Assembly (NCBI GenBank): GCA_035235625.1
Contig: CP141146.1
Location: 15,866,501-15,930,500, forward strand
Origin: Saururus chinensis
Taxonomy: Eukaryota > Streptophyta > Magnoliopsida > Piperales > Saururaceae
Reading direction: 5' to 3'
Length of the DNA stretch: 64,000 nt
Shown here one piece after another: positions 25,530-35,825 of this stretch. Under the pieces are notes generated by a model. That model was not told the DNA's origin, did not search any database, and worked only from the letters and a program-made list of their open reading frames with translations. A program made the translations under genes and the position numbers. How positions within the stretch are numbered: position 1 is the stretch's first letter; every line of letters begins with the position of its first letter.

Positions 25530-26979
25530 GTTTGGATTTTAGTATTTTTTGGAAAATGTCTTCCTCTGAGTGACTCTAGAAAATTGCAGCCCTACCAACA
25601 GAGGGGTAGACGAAAGGACCTTGAGACTATTTTCTCAAATTGGTAGAGGACGAAAAGGGGATATCTTCTGGAAATGAATCCCTTGTTCAAATTTGGAGGT
25701 TTTTCATAGTAGCAACCTAGCGATGGTTGAAGAGGGGGCACTTAGATAGGCACTCACTAGACACACAATGGTATGGTGAGAGGACAGTGGAGGGGAAGAA
25801 GTACTATAATAATGATATATGTCATGCCTTCAAGTTTAGACATGTGGATGTAAATATCAAACAAGGTGTAGTGGAACAAATAAGACATGAGAAGTTTTGA
25901 AATAATTAAGCCAAATCTTTAAAACCTTTGGGGGATGAATACTTGTTTTGACAATTCGATGTAATTTGAGTAATATAATAATTACATCATTAAATATCTA
26001 CATCAAATTAAAAAGAAGTACAAGATCACATATTGTGTATGGAAGTTTAGTATCCAACATAACCCCTAATTCAAATCATCATATTGCAACTATAACTAGT
26101 ACTTGCAATTAAGTAAGAGATAAGAAATATGACCTCTTTCTAATGTGTAGGAATTTGTAAAGCACAAACTATTATGAAAATGTAATCAAGCCATAAAATG
26201 AATCTATCAATCAATCACGACAAATATACACATAATAACCCATTGATTTTTAATGTAAACACTTCAAATTAGGGTAAAAAACTCTAACAACATTTCTCTA
26301 GGTTGAATAAATATATTACTAGTAAGCAAGACCTTTTTACGAGACTAAGAACAAGTACAAACTTCTAAAGACTCTAAACTCCTTTTTTTATCCATTTATC
26401 TTCATTTGGTGTTGGCCTTCAAGTTACCTTTGAACCCTTAATATGATTCTCCTTGTCAAGGTCTTGTATTTGAAAAAGTGGTTTTGTGTCACTCTTTTCA
26501 ATTTCTCTCACATGTAAGAATTTCTCTCAAAAATCTATGGTGATTTAAGGAAAATTTTAGTTAAGGTCTCTACGTTTTTCTTTCATGATTCTCCTCTCTT
26601 CAAATTCATCCAAGTCTAGGCTTTTTATAGAGCTTTAAGTCGGTTATGGTTAAAAGATAAGTTAAAAAAGACCCTATCTCGAAATCCTAAACTATGTAAT
26701 CAAAATGGCTAGCGAACAATCATTTAGTTATTAGTTTAGTTTGAATGGAATATTCAATCGATCAATCTTTGCCTAGTTCTAAAGTTTAAAAATCAGTCAC
26801 CAAACAATTAATCTCTACAAACAATGTGTTCATGGTCAATCGATCCCTTATGCATAATTTTCAAAAAAATTACCTCTTTTTCCTAAAATTTCCAAATCAC
26901 TTCAAAAGATTATTTTTACTTATATAAGTATATATATTATACATTTAACCTTAGACACTCAATGTAGTTTTTAACCTTG
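25530..26979. other. No gene seen
   Basis: After the ERCC1 fragment the sequence is AT-rich with no continuing ERCC1 exon and no other domain. Between 26380 and 26900 there are words such as AATCGATCAATC, resembling repeat DNA seen at 6.3 and 45.5 kb. Confidence 0.35.
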
Positions 26980-27124
26980 AACTTTTATTTAACATGCACA
27001 AGGTATATGTGATCTTCAAACCCCCTTTTCTATATATATAGGCCTTATACCACTTTTATTAGTTAAAAAAATAGATATATCAAACTTTTTAACTAAATTC
27101 ATCTCATAAGAGGTATATTATATA
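26980..27124. repeat. Direct repeat, right copy (partner at 24700-24857)
   Basis: This copy shares the ordered words ACATGCACAAGGTATATGT, ATAGGCCTTATACCAC and TTAACTAAATTCATCTCATA with the left copy. Its right edge abuts the terminal inverted repeat of the Mutator-like element that starts at 27127. Confidence 0.6.
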
Positions 27125-28749
27125 TAGGGAAAATTATTTAATTAATAATTTATAAAAAATATTTACCAGATCAACCCGCTTTGGGAAATATTTCCCAGAG
27201 TGGTGTTGCTTATTGCCACGTAGGCGCTAGCCAAGCCACTAGTGCTTGTGTAGCTTTTTAAATATATATATATATGATTTCATCATTTCGAAGAACGAAA
27301 TCAAGTTTAAGTTGATTTCGTCCTTCTAAAGGATGAAATTGGGTTAAAACAAATTAAGCCGATTTCGTCCTTTAGAAGGACGAAATCACTACAAGTCTAT
27401 GGAAGCTGAAGATGATTTTGTCATTTTAAAGGACAAAATCATATTGTTTTAGACCCGCCCCTGCTCCAATTCGTCCTGCACCTGCACTTTTGCTCTGTGC
27501 TCGTTCCCCTTTTCGCCCCGCCGTCATGCGTCGTGTTTGGGCACCGCTGCCCATATCCCGTCCTCCTTCATGTTTTGAGTTTGCTTTCCCTAATTCAACC
27601 GGTGTTCTTTGCCCTAATTTCAATTTCAGGCTTTGGTTGGTTGATTTCAGGAAACAGCGTCTTCCAGATTAAAGGTACAATCTTTCTAGTTCTTGTTGTA
27701 ATTCTTAGGTATTAAGTGCAATTTACCTTTTTTACATTCCCTTGTGGTAGCATTTTTGGTTCGTGTGTACTTTCTCAAAAAACTGTCGCGACTTCCTTCT
27801 CTCCATATATGTTTTAGGATGAAATAGTGAAGTGTAGACAATCTACTGGCTTATTGTTTTATTATGGCAAAAGCATTTGGTGTTTTCGGCTCTTTATTTT
27901 TTCTAAGCATTCACACAATTGCTTCCATCCTACAAATATACATCATTACAATATACATCTAATGATATATATTTTAGAAAAAAATCTTTTTCGCATTGAT
28001 TTGTGTTAGAGTTAAAAAAAATAATTTAAGTTAGCGCTAACAATCTAAAATTGTGAATGTGCCTTAAATCTTAATCTTTGATATGTCTGGAGTATAGACA
28101 AATGGATCAATGTGTGTTTCCATTTCGTTTCACATGCTTTAGTTTGTTAATTGGAGAGAGCCAAAATATCCACTTTCTTCTTTGAAGTGTTTAGGAGAAA
28201 CAATAGTTTGGTAGCGCATGTTAAACTTGTTTTTTTATTGTGCTTAAACAGTACCTACATGTTCCTCAATTATCACATTTAATTTAGATTATTTGATTCT
28301 AACATTTAGGAGCTTTCATGCTAACGTTTAGGAGGAAATTTCGACCGTTAGGCATATATCCAGGCAAGTCCTAGGCTCAGTCAGCTAGATCTCAGGTATG
28401 TGATTTTTTCCCTTAATTTGCCTGGGTTCTTGTGGGATTTCTTTGAAATGGTGATTTAGTTAATAATTGCTGGGTTATCTTTTTTTTTTCAAGATAGAAA
28501 ATTGGTTAAATTTGTTGAGTTTTAATCGATCGATAATTATAGTGAAATGTGTAGTTCAGTATTTTATTTTTTGGTATTGCATATGTTTTTTAGCTGATAT
28601 TTATAACTACTAAGTTGATAATCTCATGTTACGTTAGGTAAAGTAATTATTTTGAGATAATTGGTGAATCCAATATTAATGTAATTTATTGTTTATGAAT
28701 TAAGTGAATAGAGAAGGCGGAAGAAATGGTTAGTTTTTTACTTAACTAT

Positions 28750-30117
28750 GACGGACGCACATAAGGATTATTAATTAAGAAACCATCTACATATGATGAA
28801 TTTGATATGCAAGTAGCTAACAAAGTTGGGTGGGATCGAAGAAGATGGAAAATCACTATAAAATGTGTTATTCCCACATATGGATTGAGTTCGAGACAAA
28901 TATATATAAATGATGATGCATCAATAAGTTTTATGTTTCATCACTCACATCACATAATTTGTTTCGACTTTTTTCTTGACAAAGAGGCCCGAGTGCCTAG
29001 TGAAAGGCGAAGTAGTTCACATAGGAGCTCACATAGGAGTTCTCATAGGAGTTCACACAGGAGCTCTAAAAGAAATGTGAACAATGAAAGGCAAATGCCG
29101 GTGGACGATGAAGAATGGAAATAGCGATAGACGAAAACAATGGGTTTTTTCTTATAGCATTCAGGATAATCGGAAAGGAAGATGAAGACAATTGGAAATG
29201 GTTCTTAAGTGAACTGAGGGATCATGTACTGATGGGCTTGCCGAATATCGTAGTTATTTTAGATCGACATAAGGGGCTTCATAAGGCCATGCCTGAGGTT
29301 CTTCCCGAGCCTATAACCTACCATCATTATTGCATCCGTCACATAAAGGCAAATTTTAAGGAGTTTAAAAATGATACACTGATAGACTTAATTGGGGTAG
29401 CAACTTGTGCATTTAAGGCAGAAAAGTTTGATGTTAAAATGGACTTGATTGGTCAAGAGAGTCCTAGGGAAAAACATCTCCTCTTAGGAGGAGAATTGCA
29501 TCATGCACAATGATCTCTTGCTCACGATGGTTTTAAGAGATTTGACATGACAACTACAAATATGGCTAAAAGTTTAAATAACGTCTTGAAGGGGGCACGA
29601 GGATTACCGATGCAAGTTTTAGTGTCAGCTACTTTTTATCGAGTAGTAAATTTTTTCGTTAAACGATCTTCTGCCGCATCTGCCATGGCCACCCCATATA
29701 CTCCCAGAGTGGAAGTGATAATTAGAGAATAAACAAGAAAAAATGGGGAGTATATAGTTAATAGGATCAACAACAACGATTACGAAGTGATGTCAATTCG
29801 TGGCTGGAAGGTTGTGGTGAAAGCGGTGGGAGCCTATACAGGCAGGACTTTGTTACACATCTACTACTTACAAAAATGTGTAGTCGGCACAATTCTATTC
29901 TCCTTGTGGTCATGAGTATTGGTAGAGGGATATACCTTATGTGTTATTCCCTCCGAGAGCAACAAGACAACCCAGTCGCCCACGGTCCATTCACATTAGG
30001 AATACAATGGACTGTATGACTATGGAGAGAGATGGTAGAGGAGGGTATAAATGCGGAAGTTGCAAACAAAGTGGGCATAATAGTAAATCATGTAGAAACC
30101 CTCTTGTTGATTGGTAA
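28750..30117 (+). pseudogene. MuDR-type MULE transposase, internally deleted
   Basis: Four parts are recognisable in order. (1) About 28790-28980 is a MuDR N-terminal PB1-like segment (VGWDRRRWKITIKC, INDDASISFMF). (2) 29000-29060 has a 12-bp repeat coding HRSS four to five times. (3) 29115-29440 is the catalytic-core piece with AIDENNGFF, EDEDNWKWFLSEL, VVILDRHKGL and YHHYCIRHIKANF. (4) 29547-29730 is the region before the SWIM finger (MTTTNMAKSLNNVLKGARGL), and 30046-30098 is a CX2CX4HX4C zinc knuckle (YKCGSCKQSGHNSKSC). Normally several hundred residues, including the first catalytic Asp, lie between parts 2 and 3; here they are gone and the acidic DDEEW runs into the core. Frames change between parts. 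It would not be active. Confidence 0.82.
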
Positions 30118-30198
30118 AAATATAATCAATCTTTTTATTTATTCTCTATTTTAGGTATGATTATATGTTCATAACGATCTTAATTCTCTGTAGATCAT

Positions 30199-31815
30199 AT
30201 GGATCATGGGGAGCTTTTTTACGGGCTAGGCCCGATTGATGAGTTAGTACTTGTCTAGCAGGAGTCGCATAGGTCGGCTTCTATTTGGTGAGGAGATGTA
30301 TGATAACTCTTTATAAAATTTGTTTCTTATTTTTAGATTATAAATTACATTGGGTTTTAAAATTTATTATAGGGCCCCCGGTTCCTTGAGTGCACCAAAC
30401 ATTTTAGATATCTCCGCCATTGGCTTGTAGATGAGCGTATGTTACTGTATATCGAGCGAGCAAGATTTAGATAGATCGTTCATCTATAGTACGTTCGTCT
30501 AGATGGGCCTTTATTGACAGCTCTCGTTGAGAGATGGAGGGAGACACAGACGTTTCACCTACCCTATGGAAAGATGACCATCACTCTTATGGTTATGGCA
30601 GTTCTTTTAGGACTTCGCATTCATGGAGCTCCTGTGACGGGCACAACAGGAGGAGGTCATTTAGACTTATTAGTCAGAGTCCTTGGTAGAGCTCCTCCTG
30701 CCACAGTGATGCTTGGTAGCCGAGTGAGCCTTCGATGGCTGTTAGGCGAGTTTCGTGAGCTCCCAATAGATGTTACAAAAGTAGTTATCGAGTAACATGT
30801 ACGGGCTTATTTATTACATTTACTTGGGGCCACAATATTTGCAGATACCATGAGTAGCCATGTACATGTTTCATATCTCTCCCTCCTTGCAGACTTTGAC
30901 ATGGCGGGTGCTTATTCATGGGGCAGTACTACTCTTGCTTTTTTATTTTAAGAGTTAGGGAAAGCATGTCAGGCCATGACCTCGGGGATTGTAGGTTGTC
31001 TGACCCTTCTTCAGGTAAATGAATTTGTAACTTCAAATATTTTTTGGAATGTATAATTCTTTTTTTTAATAACTTTTATTATATTTTGTGATATAGCTAT
31101 GGTCATGGGAGCATTTACACGTCGGTCGACAAAGTATTGAGATGGTAACTTAATTGAGGGTGCTCCATTAGGAGTGAGGTAGGCTTTATTTATTTTTAAC
31201 ACTCAATTGTTTTAGCAAGGTTTTATTTACATATGCTGAACTCATTTTTTAAATTTAACTCCTTAAGGTGGAATGTTTGGAAAAGGAAAACCGAAAACCG
31301 AAAATCCACAAGGAGTCCTCCGATTATATAGAGGGGAGTTAGACCACCAGCGGCCATATCAGGTAATTTTATTTTATTATTAACTTTTTTACAATAATTA
31401 TAAGATATGTGAGGTTATTTAAACTTGATTATCTTTATATATTGTAAAGGTTATTTGGCAGTCGTACTCACCGGAAGTATTGACTGTGTTACCTCCTGTA
31501 TGCACCCACGGTCGAGATGTGTGGCTATCGCGAACGACACTAATCTGTTACGAGATTATAAAGATGTATGTGTTGGATTGTGCAATGCTCTAGTTTAACT
31601 TGGAGCAAGTGGTCCCACCTTCTACCGTCGAGTTTGTCCATCACATCACTCGACAGGGCCGCCATTTTACCGACTGGGCTATACATCATGCAACATATAT
31701 CACTCGATGGGATGATAAGAGAGCCATTGTTATCCGTGGGGAGATGGCTACAACATCGCGAGATGTTCGTAGTGCATATATGCAGTGATATTTATCGATT
31801 ACACGATAATATATT
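30199..31815 (+). pseudogene. Plant mobile domain (MAIN-like/PP7 long-form-like) gene within the MULE
   Basis: The aminotransferase-like plant mobile domain (PMD) can be followed in pieces. DHGELFYGLGPID is near 30199. ALVERWRETQTFHLPYGKMT and LLGLRIHGAPVTGTT lie in 30514-30660. LWSWEHLHVGR is near 31095-31130. QGVLRLYRGELDHQRPYQ is at 31302-31362. VIWQSYSPEVLTVLPPVC and HHITRQGRHFTDWAIHHATY lie in 31450-31700, ending in SAYMQWYLSITR. Pieces are separated by GT..AG-like introns, but in-frame stops and frame changes are present (for example TAG at 31594). PMD genes are known passengers of both Ty3-type and Mutator-like plant elements, and host relatives (MAIN, MAIL1) act in meristem maintenance. 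Here it follows the transposase on the same strand, as in known PMD-carrying MULEs. Confidence 0.78.
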
Positions 31816-31977
31816 TTACTGCGCAATGATGTAGAGGAGATGACATTTCAGCCTAGGGGTGCGTCTGAGGCAGCTTTGGTAAGTATAATTGTTGTGCACG
31901 ATCATCAGACTTTACTTTATGTCCTCTACTTCTTTACATTGGACTATTTGCTTATGTATTAGCTTAATATTTGCTTA

Positions 31978-33470
31978 TGTAAGATTGCTATTGGTTCAGT
32001 TAGTGGCCCCGGACTAGCCTAACCCACTAACTGGCGCGTCTCCCTAGGGAACTTGGCCGGCCTGGCATGACTCCCTAGGGGACTAGTCGTCCCCTATATG
32101 AGTCAATCCTCTTCCTTGTTTTGGGGTTTATGCAATTGGAATTACTTAGTTCTTCTTCCCTTTCTTCCTTACTTCTCCCCATTCCCTATGTGAACCTCCT
32201 TGATATCGATTGTGCCTACATCGGGCACATCATTAGTATCGGAGCTTCATTGATCCCCGACCATGGCGCGAGGCAAGCAAGTTGCTGTAACCCCTGAAGC
32301 ACAGCCTACGAAGAAGGTCGACGCTTCAGCGGACAACCCTCCTACCTTTCCTGCTCTGGCAGTCGTGGATGCCCCTACTCTGGCGCAACTCATGGCCAAG
32401 ATTGACTCTTTGGCTGTTGATGTCACACAGATCAAAGCGGCACAGCCAGCGCCAACAACGCCCCTTCTCTCCAGGAACTAGGCCACTCCCATGGAACTTG
32501 GGGAAACGTCTCAGGGCCCTGACAAGTGCGTCCTTGGTCTCCAGGCCATGGCGGACAGAGAGGTACGTCAAACCTAGGCTCCCCTTCACTTTGGTCCGGC
32601 CGAACTAGGAGCAAAAGAGAGACGTCAGACCTGGCTGCCACGAGGCCCTCCAATTGCTCGGGAGAATGCCCCAATGGTACCGCCCCCAGAAACTTGTTTC
32701 AGGAAATGAAGGACGACTGGGAGGAGTACCCGGGCCCTCTCAGTGGTCCACGGGGAGGAGCTGAACCCCGTATAGTTCGCCTACAGTTCCTACGCTACAA
32801 TGGGGACGACGACCCAGTGGAGTGGTTGTACAAGGCTAAAAAGTTTTTTGCTTATCAAGGCATGCATTTTGAGACTGAACGACTGCGCATCGCCGCATTC
32901 CATTTGGACGGAGATGCTTCTGTCTAGTTTCAGAGCTTCGAGAAGGAGATCAACTACCCCTCCTGGGCCGCCTTCTCCGACGAGCTCTGCATTCAGTTTG
33001 GGCCGAATGAGTTTTAGGACTTCAACGAGATACTCTCCACTCTACGCCAGACCACTACCATCCGGGCCTATTACATGAAGTTCATGAAGGTGGCCAACAG
33101 TCTCACTGACTGGCCACCGGCCGCCTTGGTGGGCACGTTTAAGCGAGGCCTCAAACCAGAGATTTTTAAGAAGATGCGTCACTTTTTTGCGGGACGTCGT
33201 ACACCATGCTCGTATCGAGGAGGAAAAGCTAGTTAGAAAGTGCATAGGTGGGCGGCTTGGGCCTTTTCCTCGGTCTGCTCCCAGCACCAACCCACTTACC
33301 GCCCCAACCAGCAGCCTAGTGGGAGGCCGCTCTGGCCAGCAGGCCGCTCAGGCAGGGTTTCATGCCTGGCCCATCCCCACTCCGACTATACACGGCACCA
33401 TGCACAAGGTCTTCACCTTGAACAAATCTTCTCAAGACGTGTTGATTAAAATTGAAAGAAAATTTTCGTG
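31978..33470 (+). mobile_element. Truncated Ty3-like LTR retrotransposon (LTR, primer site, gag)
   Basis: A short 5' LTR is proposed at 31978-32232 (TGTAAGATTG ... CACATCA). It is followed at 32234-32245 by TAGTATCGGAGC, which matches the usual tRNA-Met-i primer binding site TGGTATCAGAGC at ten of twelve bases. A decayed gag follows. No protease, reverse transcriptase or integrase is present, because the element breaks off near 33470 where upstream DNA of the peptide gene begins. The LTR start is a best guess, since no second LTR is available for comparison. Confidence 0.65.
32263..33470 (+). pseudogene. Ty3-type retrotransposon Gag, with stops
   Basis: The frame starts at 32263 (MARGKQVAVTPEAQ). 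It breaks after about 70 codons and resumes at about 32700 with the retrotransposon gag domain (PRIVRLQFLRYNGDDDP, WLYKAKKFFAYQ, ERLRIAAFHLDGDA). A TAG replaces the expected Trp after DGDASV and a second TAG replaces the expected Gln after FGPNEF. Both are explained by C-to-T or G-to-A changes. The domain then continues (LRQTTTIRAYYMKFMKVA, LVGTFKRGLKPEI). Gag would form the nucleocapsid; this copy cannot. The last 117 bases are part of a segment repeated at 48.57 kb. Confidence 0.82.
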
Positions 33471-33728
33471 ACCGGTTTTCTATGACCAGGTCCGTAACCA
33501 ACGTACCCATACAGGGATCTGGACATAGTACATAAGGGCACTGAGACAGTCACGCTAGAGGCTCTCATAAAAATTGCCAACTAAAGCACGCACTAGTTTG
33601 AGACCCAGCACATTCAAAACGCAAGACCGTCAATTCAAATTTTCGAGTTCAAAGCAGATATAGCCGGTCATAGTCAAAGCACAAACCCAACCGCGTTGGC
33701 GCTGCATGAGTCATGACAAACATGTATA
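33354..33728 (+). repeat. Duplicated segment, copy A (gag end plus upstream region of the peptide gene)
   Basis: These 375 bases recur at 48569-48944 in the same orientation with about a dozen differences (near 97 % identity). Copy A starts inside the decayed gag and ends in the TATA-like motif of the secreted-peptide gene. Both copies break directly after CATGTATA. Confidence 0.95.
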
Positions 33729-33731
33729 TAA
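33724..33731 (+). promoter_or_regulatory. Probable TATA box of the secreted-peptide gene
   Basis: TATATAAG lies 150 bp before the ATG at 33874, which leaves room for a start site about 30 bp downstream and a leader near 115 nt. A TGAGTCA motif lies just upstream at 33707-33713. The duplicate of this region at 48.9 kb lacks the last half of the motif. Confidence 0.55.
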
Positions 33732-33873
33732 GCAACAACGCCTTCCCTTTTTCCTCCTCACATCACAAAGCGAACCAACCCTTGTCCTCTTGATCGCAGA
33801 GTCACAGCAAAGTCGATATATCATCTTATTTCAGCTTCTTGTCAACTGCACTAGCTATCTTGAGAAGATAAAA

Positions 33874-34188
33874 ATGGCCCTCCGCTGCAGTAACAATGCG
33901 GTGCTAGTTATGTTTCTCTTGTTCCTTGTGATCGTGGCAGCGCCAGCGGCTGTTGTGGCAGCGAGGCCGCTCGGCTGCCAGTTTCAGTCACTACAGAGAG
34001 GTCCAACGCCACCTCGCCCACAATGCTACAACACCCCCAACGGGGGCGGCGGGAGTTGCCCGCTTGTCGCCTCCCAGAACTTCGCCAGCCACCACCGCCT
34101 CCCCGCCACCTCCCCAGCGACTCCACTCCGCGTCCCCTTTATCGCCACTACCAACAACGTGGCGAGCCTGCAAGACCAGGCCTCTTGA
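33874..34188 (+). CDS. Small secreted peptide precursor, 104 aa, GC-rich
   Basis: The ATG at 33874 sits in a good plant context (AAAATGGCC) and opens a single-exon frame of 104 codons to TGA at 34186. Residues 1-31 are a clear signal peptide (MALRCSNNA, then LVMFLLFLVIVAAPAAVVAA). The mature part starts around RPLGCQFQSLQRGPTPPRP and contains two or three Cys, a GGGG run and CPLVASQNFASHH. The SLQRGPxPP...C...GGGxCP arrangement looks like a plant small secreted-protein family, but I cannot name it with certainty. I chose this start over in-frame upstream codons because the signal peptide begins here. Codon use is far more GC-rich than the surroundings. The overlapping antisense frames are shadows. 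Confidence 0.65.
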   Translation: MALRCSNNAVLVMFLLFLVIVAAPAAVVAARPLGCQFQSLQRGPTPPRPQCYNTPNGGGGSCPLVASQNFASHHRLPATSPATPLRVPFIATTNNVASLQDQAS

Positions 34189-35369
34189 GCTTCTTCCGCT
34201 CTGAGTGTTAACAGCAATATGTAAATGACATTCTTTAATTAGTTAGTTTAGGATTTGTGAAAATAACTTTTGGTGATATTTATGCATGGGATAATCACAC
34301 GTTAGAATCTGAAAGCTGAATTCCATGCGGCTGATGTAAAAACAACATTCATTATAAGAATACACGATCGTCATATGCATTATTGACTGACCGTCTGATT
34401 TCTCTTTCTGTAGTGATGAATCAAGCTTATAAAAAAGATGCTTTAATCTTAAATAACGTATCAAGCTAGTGCCATGTCGTCCCATTAGGTTTTTCAAATG
34501 TTTGGAATTATTACCTAGCACCAGTGCAAAGAGCAAGGCCAGGTTTAGGAATCTTCGTATGATAATTGTTGTCCCACGCAAAATATGTTGAATATTCGCG
34601 CGACTGTCGTTCATGTTGTACGTAATTGTCAACAAAGACTTGTATGGTCTGACCGGCATTTTTAGTAAGTCTTGGTGACCAACAATAAAAGAGGTTGCAA
34701 CATAATATAAACTGGTGTAACATAGACTGGGAACCGGTTTCAACAGGTTCCCACGTTCTCCCTTTACATGTCCATTAGTCATGTTGTCATGCCCCGCGGT
34801 AAAATGGTAGATGATCAGAAAAATAATTATTTTTTCGGGTTTTAGATGTTAACTATAATTTTTTTTGTTAATTTGTCATTAACTATAGTATTTGAATTTA
34901 GACAAAAATACCTCCAACTACCCTCTTCATTCCCAAGAACGAGCCTAAGCTAGAACGTTTTCTAGCTTTAGCTGCTCCACCAATAGTAGACCCCCCGCAC
35001 CACTGCCCACTACTCCGCCTCCCGCCGGGCCATCACCTCGTAGCACTCCTTATTCTTCTTCTCCAGTCCGTATATCTACGCATGCAAGTCCTCATTTTTC
35101 TACCCAGTGGTCGTCCCTCATCTTCACCACGCACCTCGCCAACTTTGTCGCCATCCGCTGCATGAACGCTGCCTCCTCTGCCACCTTTGCCTGGAACCCC
35201 AATCACATGTTCTTCGTCAGCAGCACCAGCCGCTCCGATTCCATGCACCTCTAGCAGGCTCCGCTGTAACAATTGTGCGGACGAAGAAGACAATAAATAT
35301 TTACTCTCTTTGTATTTATACAAAGAGAAGTAATATTAATTATATGTATTAGGATATCCTAGTGGTGCT
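34189..35369. other. No assignable gene; LTR-type end and decayed coiled-coil-like fragment
   Basis: A terminus TGTCATGCCCC begins at 34785, the same end as in the 41.6-kb insertion, but its extent cannot be traced. On the minus strand around 34980-35260 a broken frame reads Lys/Glu/Met-rich pieces (EEAAFMQRMATKLA, LEKKNKECYEVMARREAE) with stops between, possibly a coiled-coil gene fragment of unknown origin. The 179-codon antisense open frame at 34243-34782 has no recognisable domain. Confidence 0.35.
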
Positions 35370-35825
35370 CGTGGTGGAGGCTAGAGGAGCCACGATGATC
35401 GTCGAGGATGCGGGAGAGGAAGGAGTCAAAGCGGTGGTGGAGGTGCTTGATCTTTCTGGTGATGCCCTGGGGGTCGAGCCAGTTGATGGCTAGGATGAAG
35501 TCGCCCAGGCTGAAGATGCCGGCCAGGAGGAGAAGTTGACATCATGAGTCTTGAGGAAGAGGGAGACGGTGTAGGAGAAAGCAGCAATTATGACGAGAAT
35601 GGAGCCGAGGCGGAAGTTGATCGAGGAGCGGGCAGTAGGTGTGGGTCAGGTCGACCAGGTTCTAGTGGTGAGCGGGGCCAAGGTGGGGGAGGTTGGGCTG
35701 GAGATGGGCCAAGGTTTATGTCCCAGGGGGAGGTTGGGCTGGCGGCGGCTGAGGAAGTGGACCCCAAAGGTGAGGAGGAGGTAGCCGAGGACGGCAAGGA
35801 AGAGGGAGGAGAGGAGGTGATCCAT
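35370..35825 (-). pseudogene. Cytochrome P450 fragment, flavonoid 3'-hydroxylase-like (CYP75B type)
   Basis: The minus strand starts with ATG at 35825 and a membrane anchor (MDHLLSSLFLAVLGYLLLTF) followed by the proline hinge region (RRQPNLPLGHKPWPI). After frame changes it reads FLKTHDVNFSS, the substrate-recognition region of CYP75/CYP76 enzymes. It then jumps directly to FSLGDFILAINWLDPQGIT and LHHRFDSFLSRILDDH, which in intact enzymes lie many residues later. So roughly the first half of a P450 is present with an internal deletion and at least one frameshift. The haem-binding Cys region is absent. Family assignment rests on the NWLDxQG motif and could be a neighbouring CYP family. Confidence 0.68.

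Larger units (their letters stand above)
27127..31977 (+). mobile_element. Mutator-like element with transposase and plant mobile domain gene, right end not found
   Basis: The left terminal inverted repeat starts GGGAAAATTATTTAATT at 27127 and runs to about 27440. It contains the block CTTTGGGAAATATTTCCCAGAG and several copies of GATTTCGTCCTTTAGAAGG on alternating strands. It matches both ends of the complete element at 38317-40423. Inside, on the plus strand, lie a decayed MuDR-type transposase (28750-30117) and a plant mobile domain gene (30199-31815). An LTR element begins near 31978, and I did not find the right terminus before it, so the element is truncated or disrupted. It is plausibly the autonomous relative of the Pack-MULE 11 kb downstream. 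Confidence 0.65.

Noticed and set aside
34243..34782. 179-codon open frame on the minus strand
   Set aside because: No domain is recognisable, it overlaps the 3' flank of the peptide gene, a second frame is open over the same bases, and it lacks gene-like codon use.
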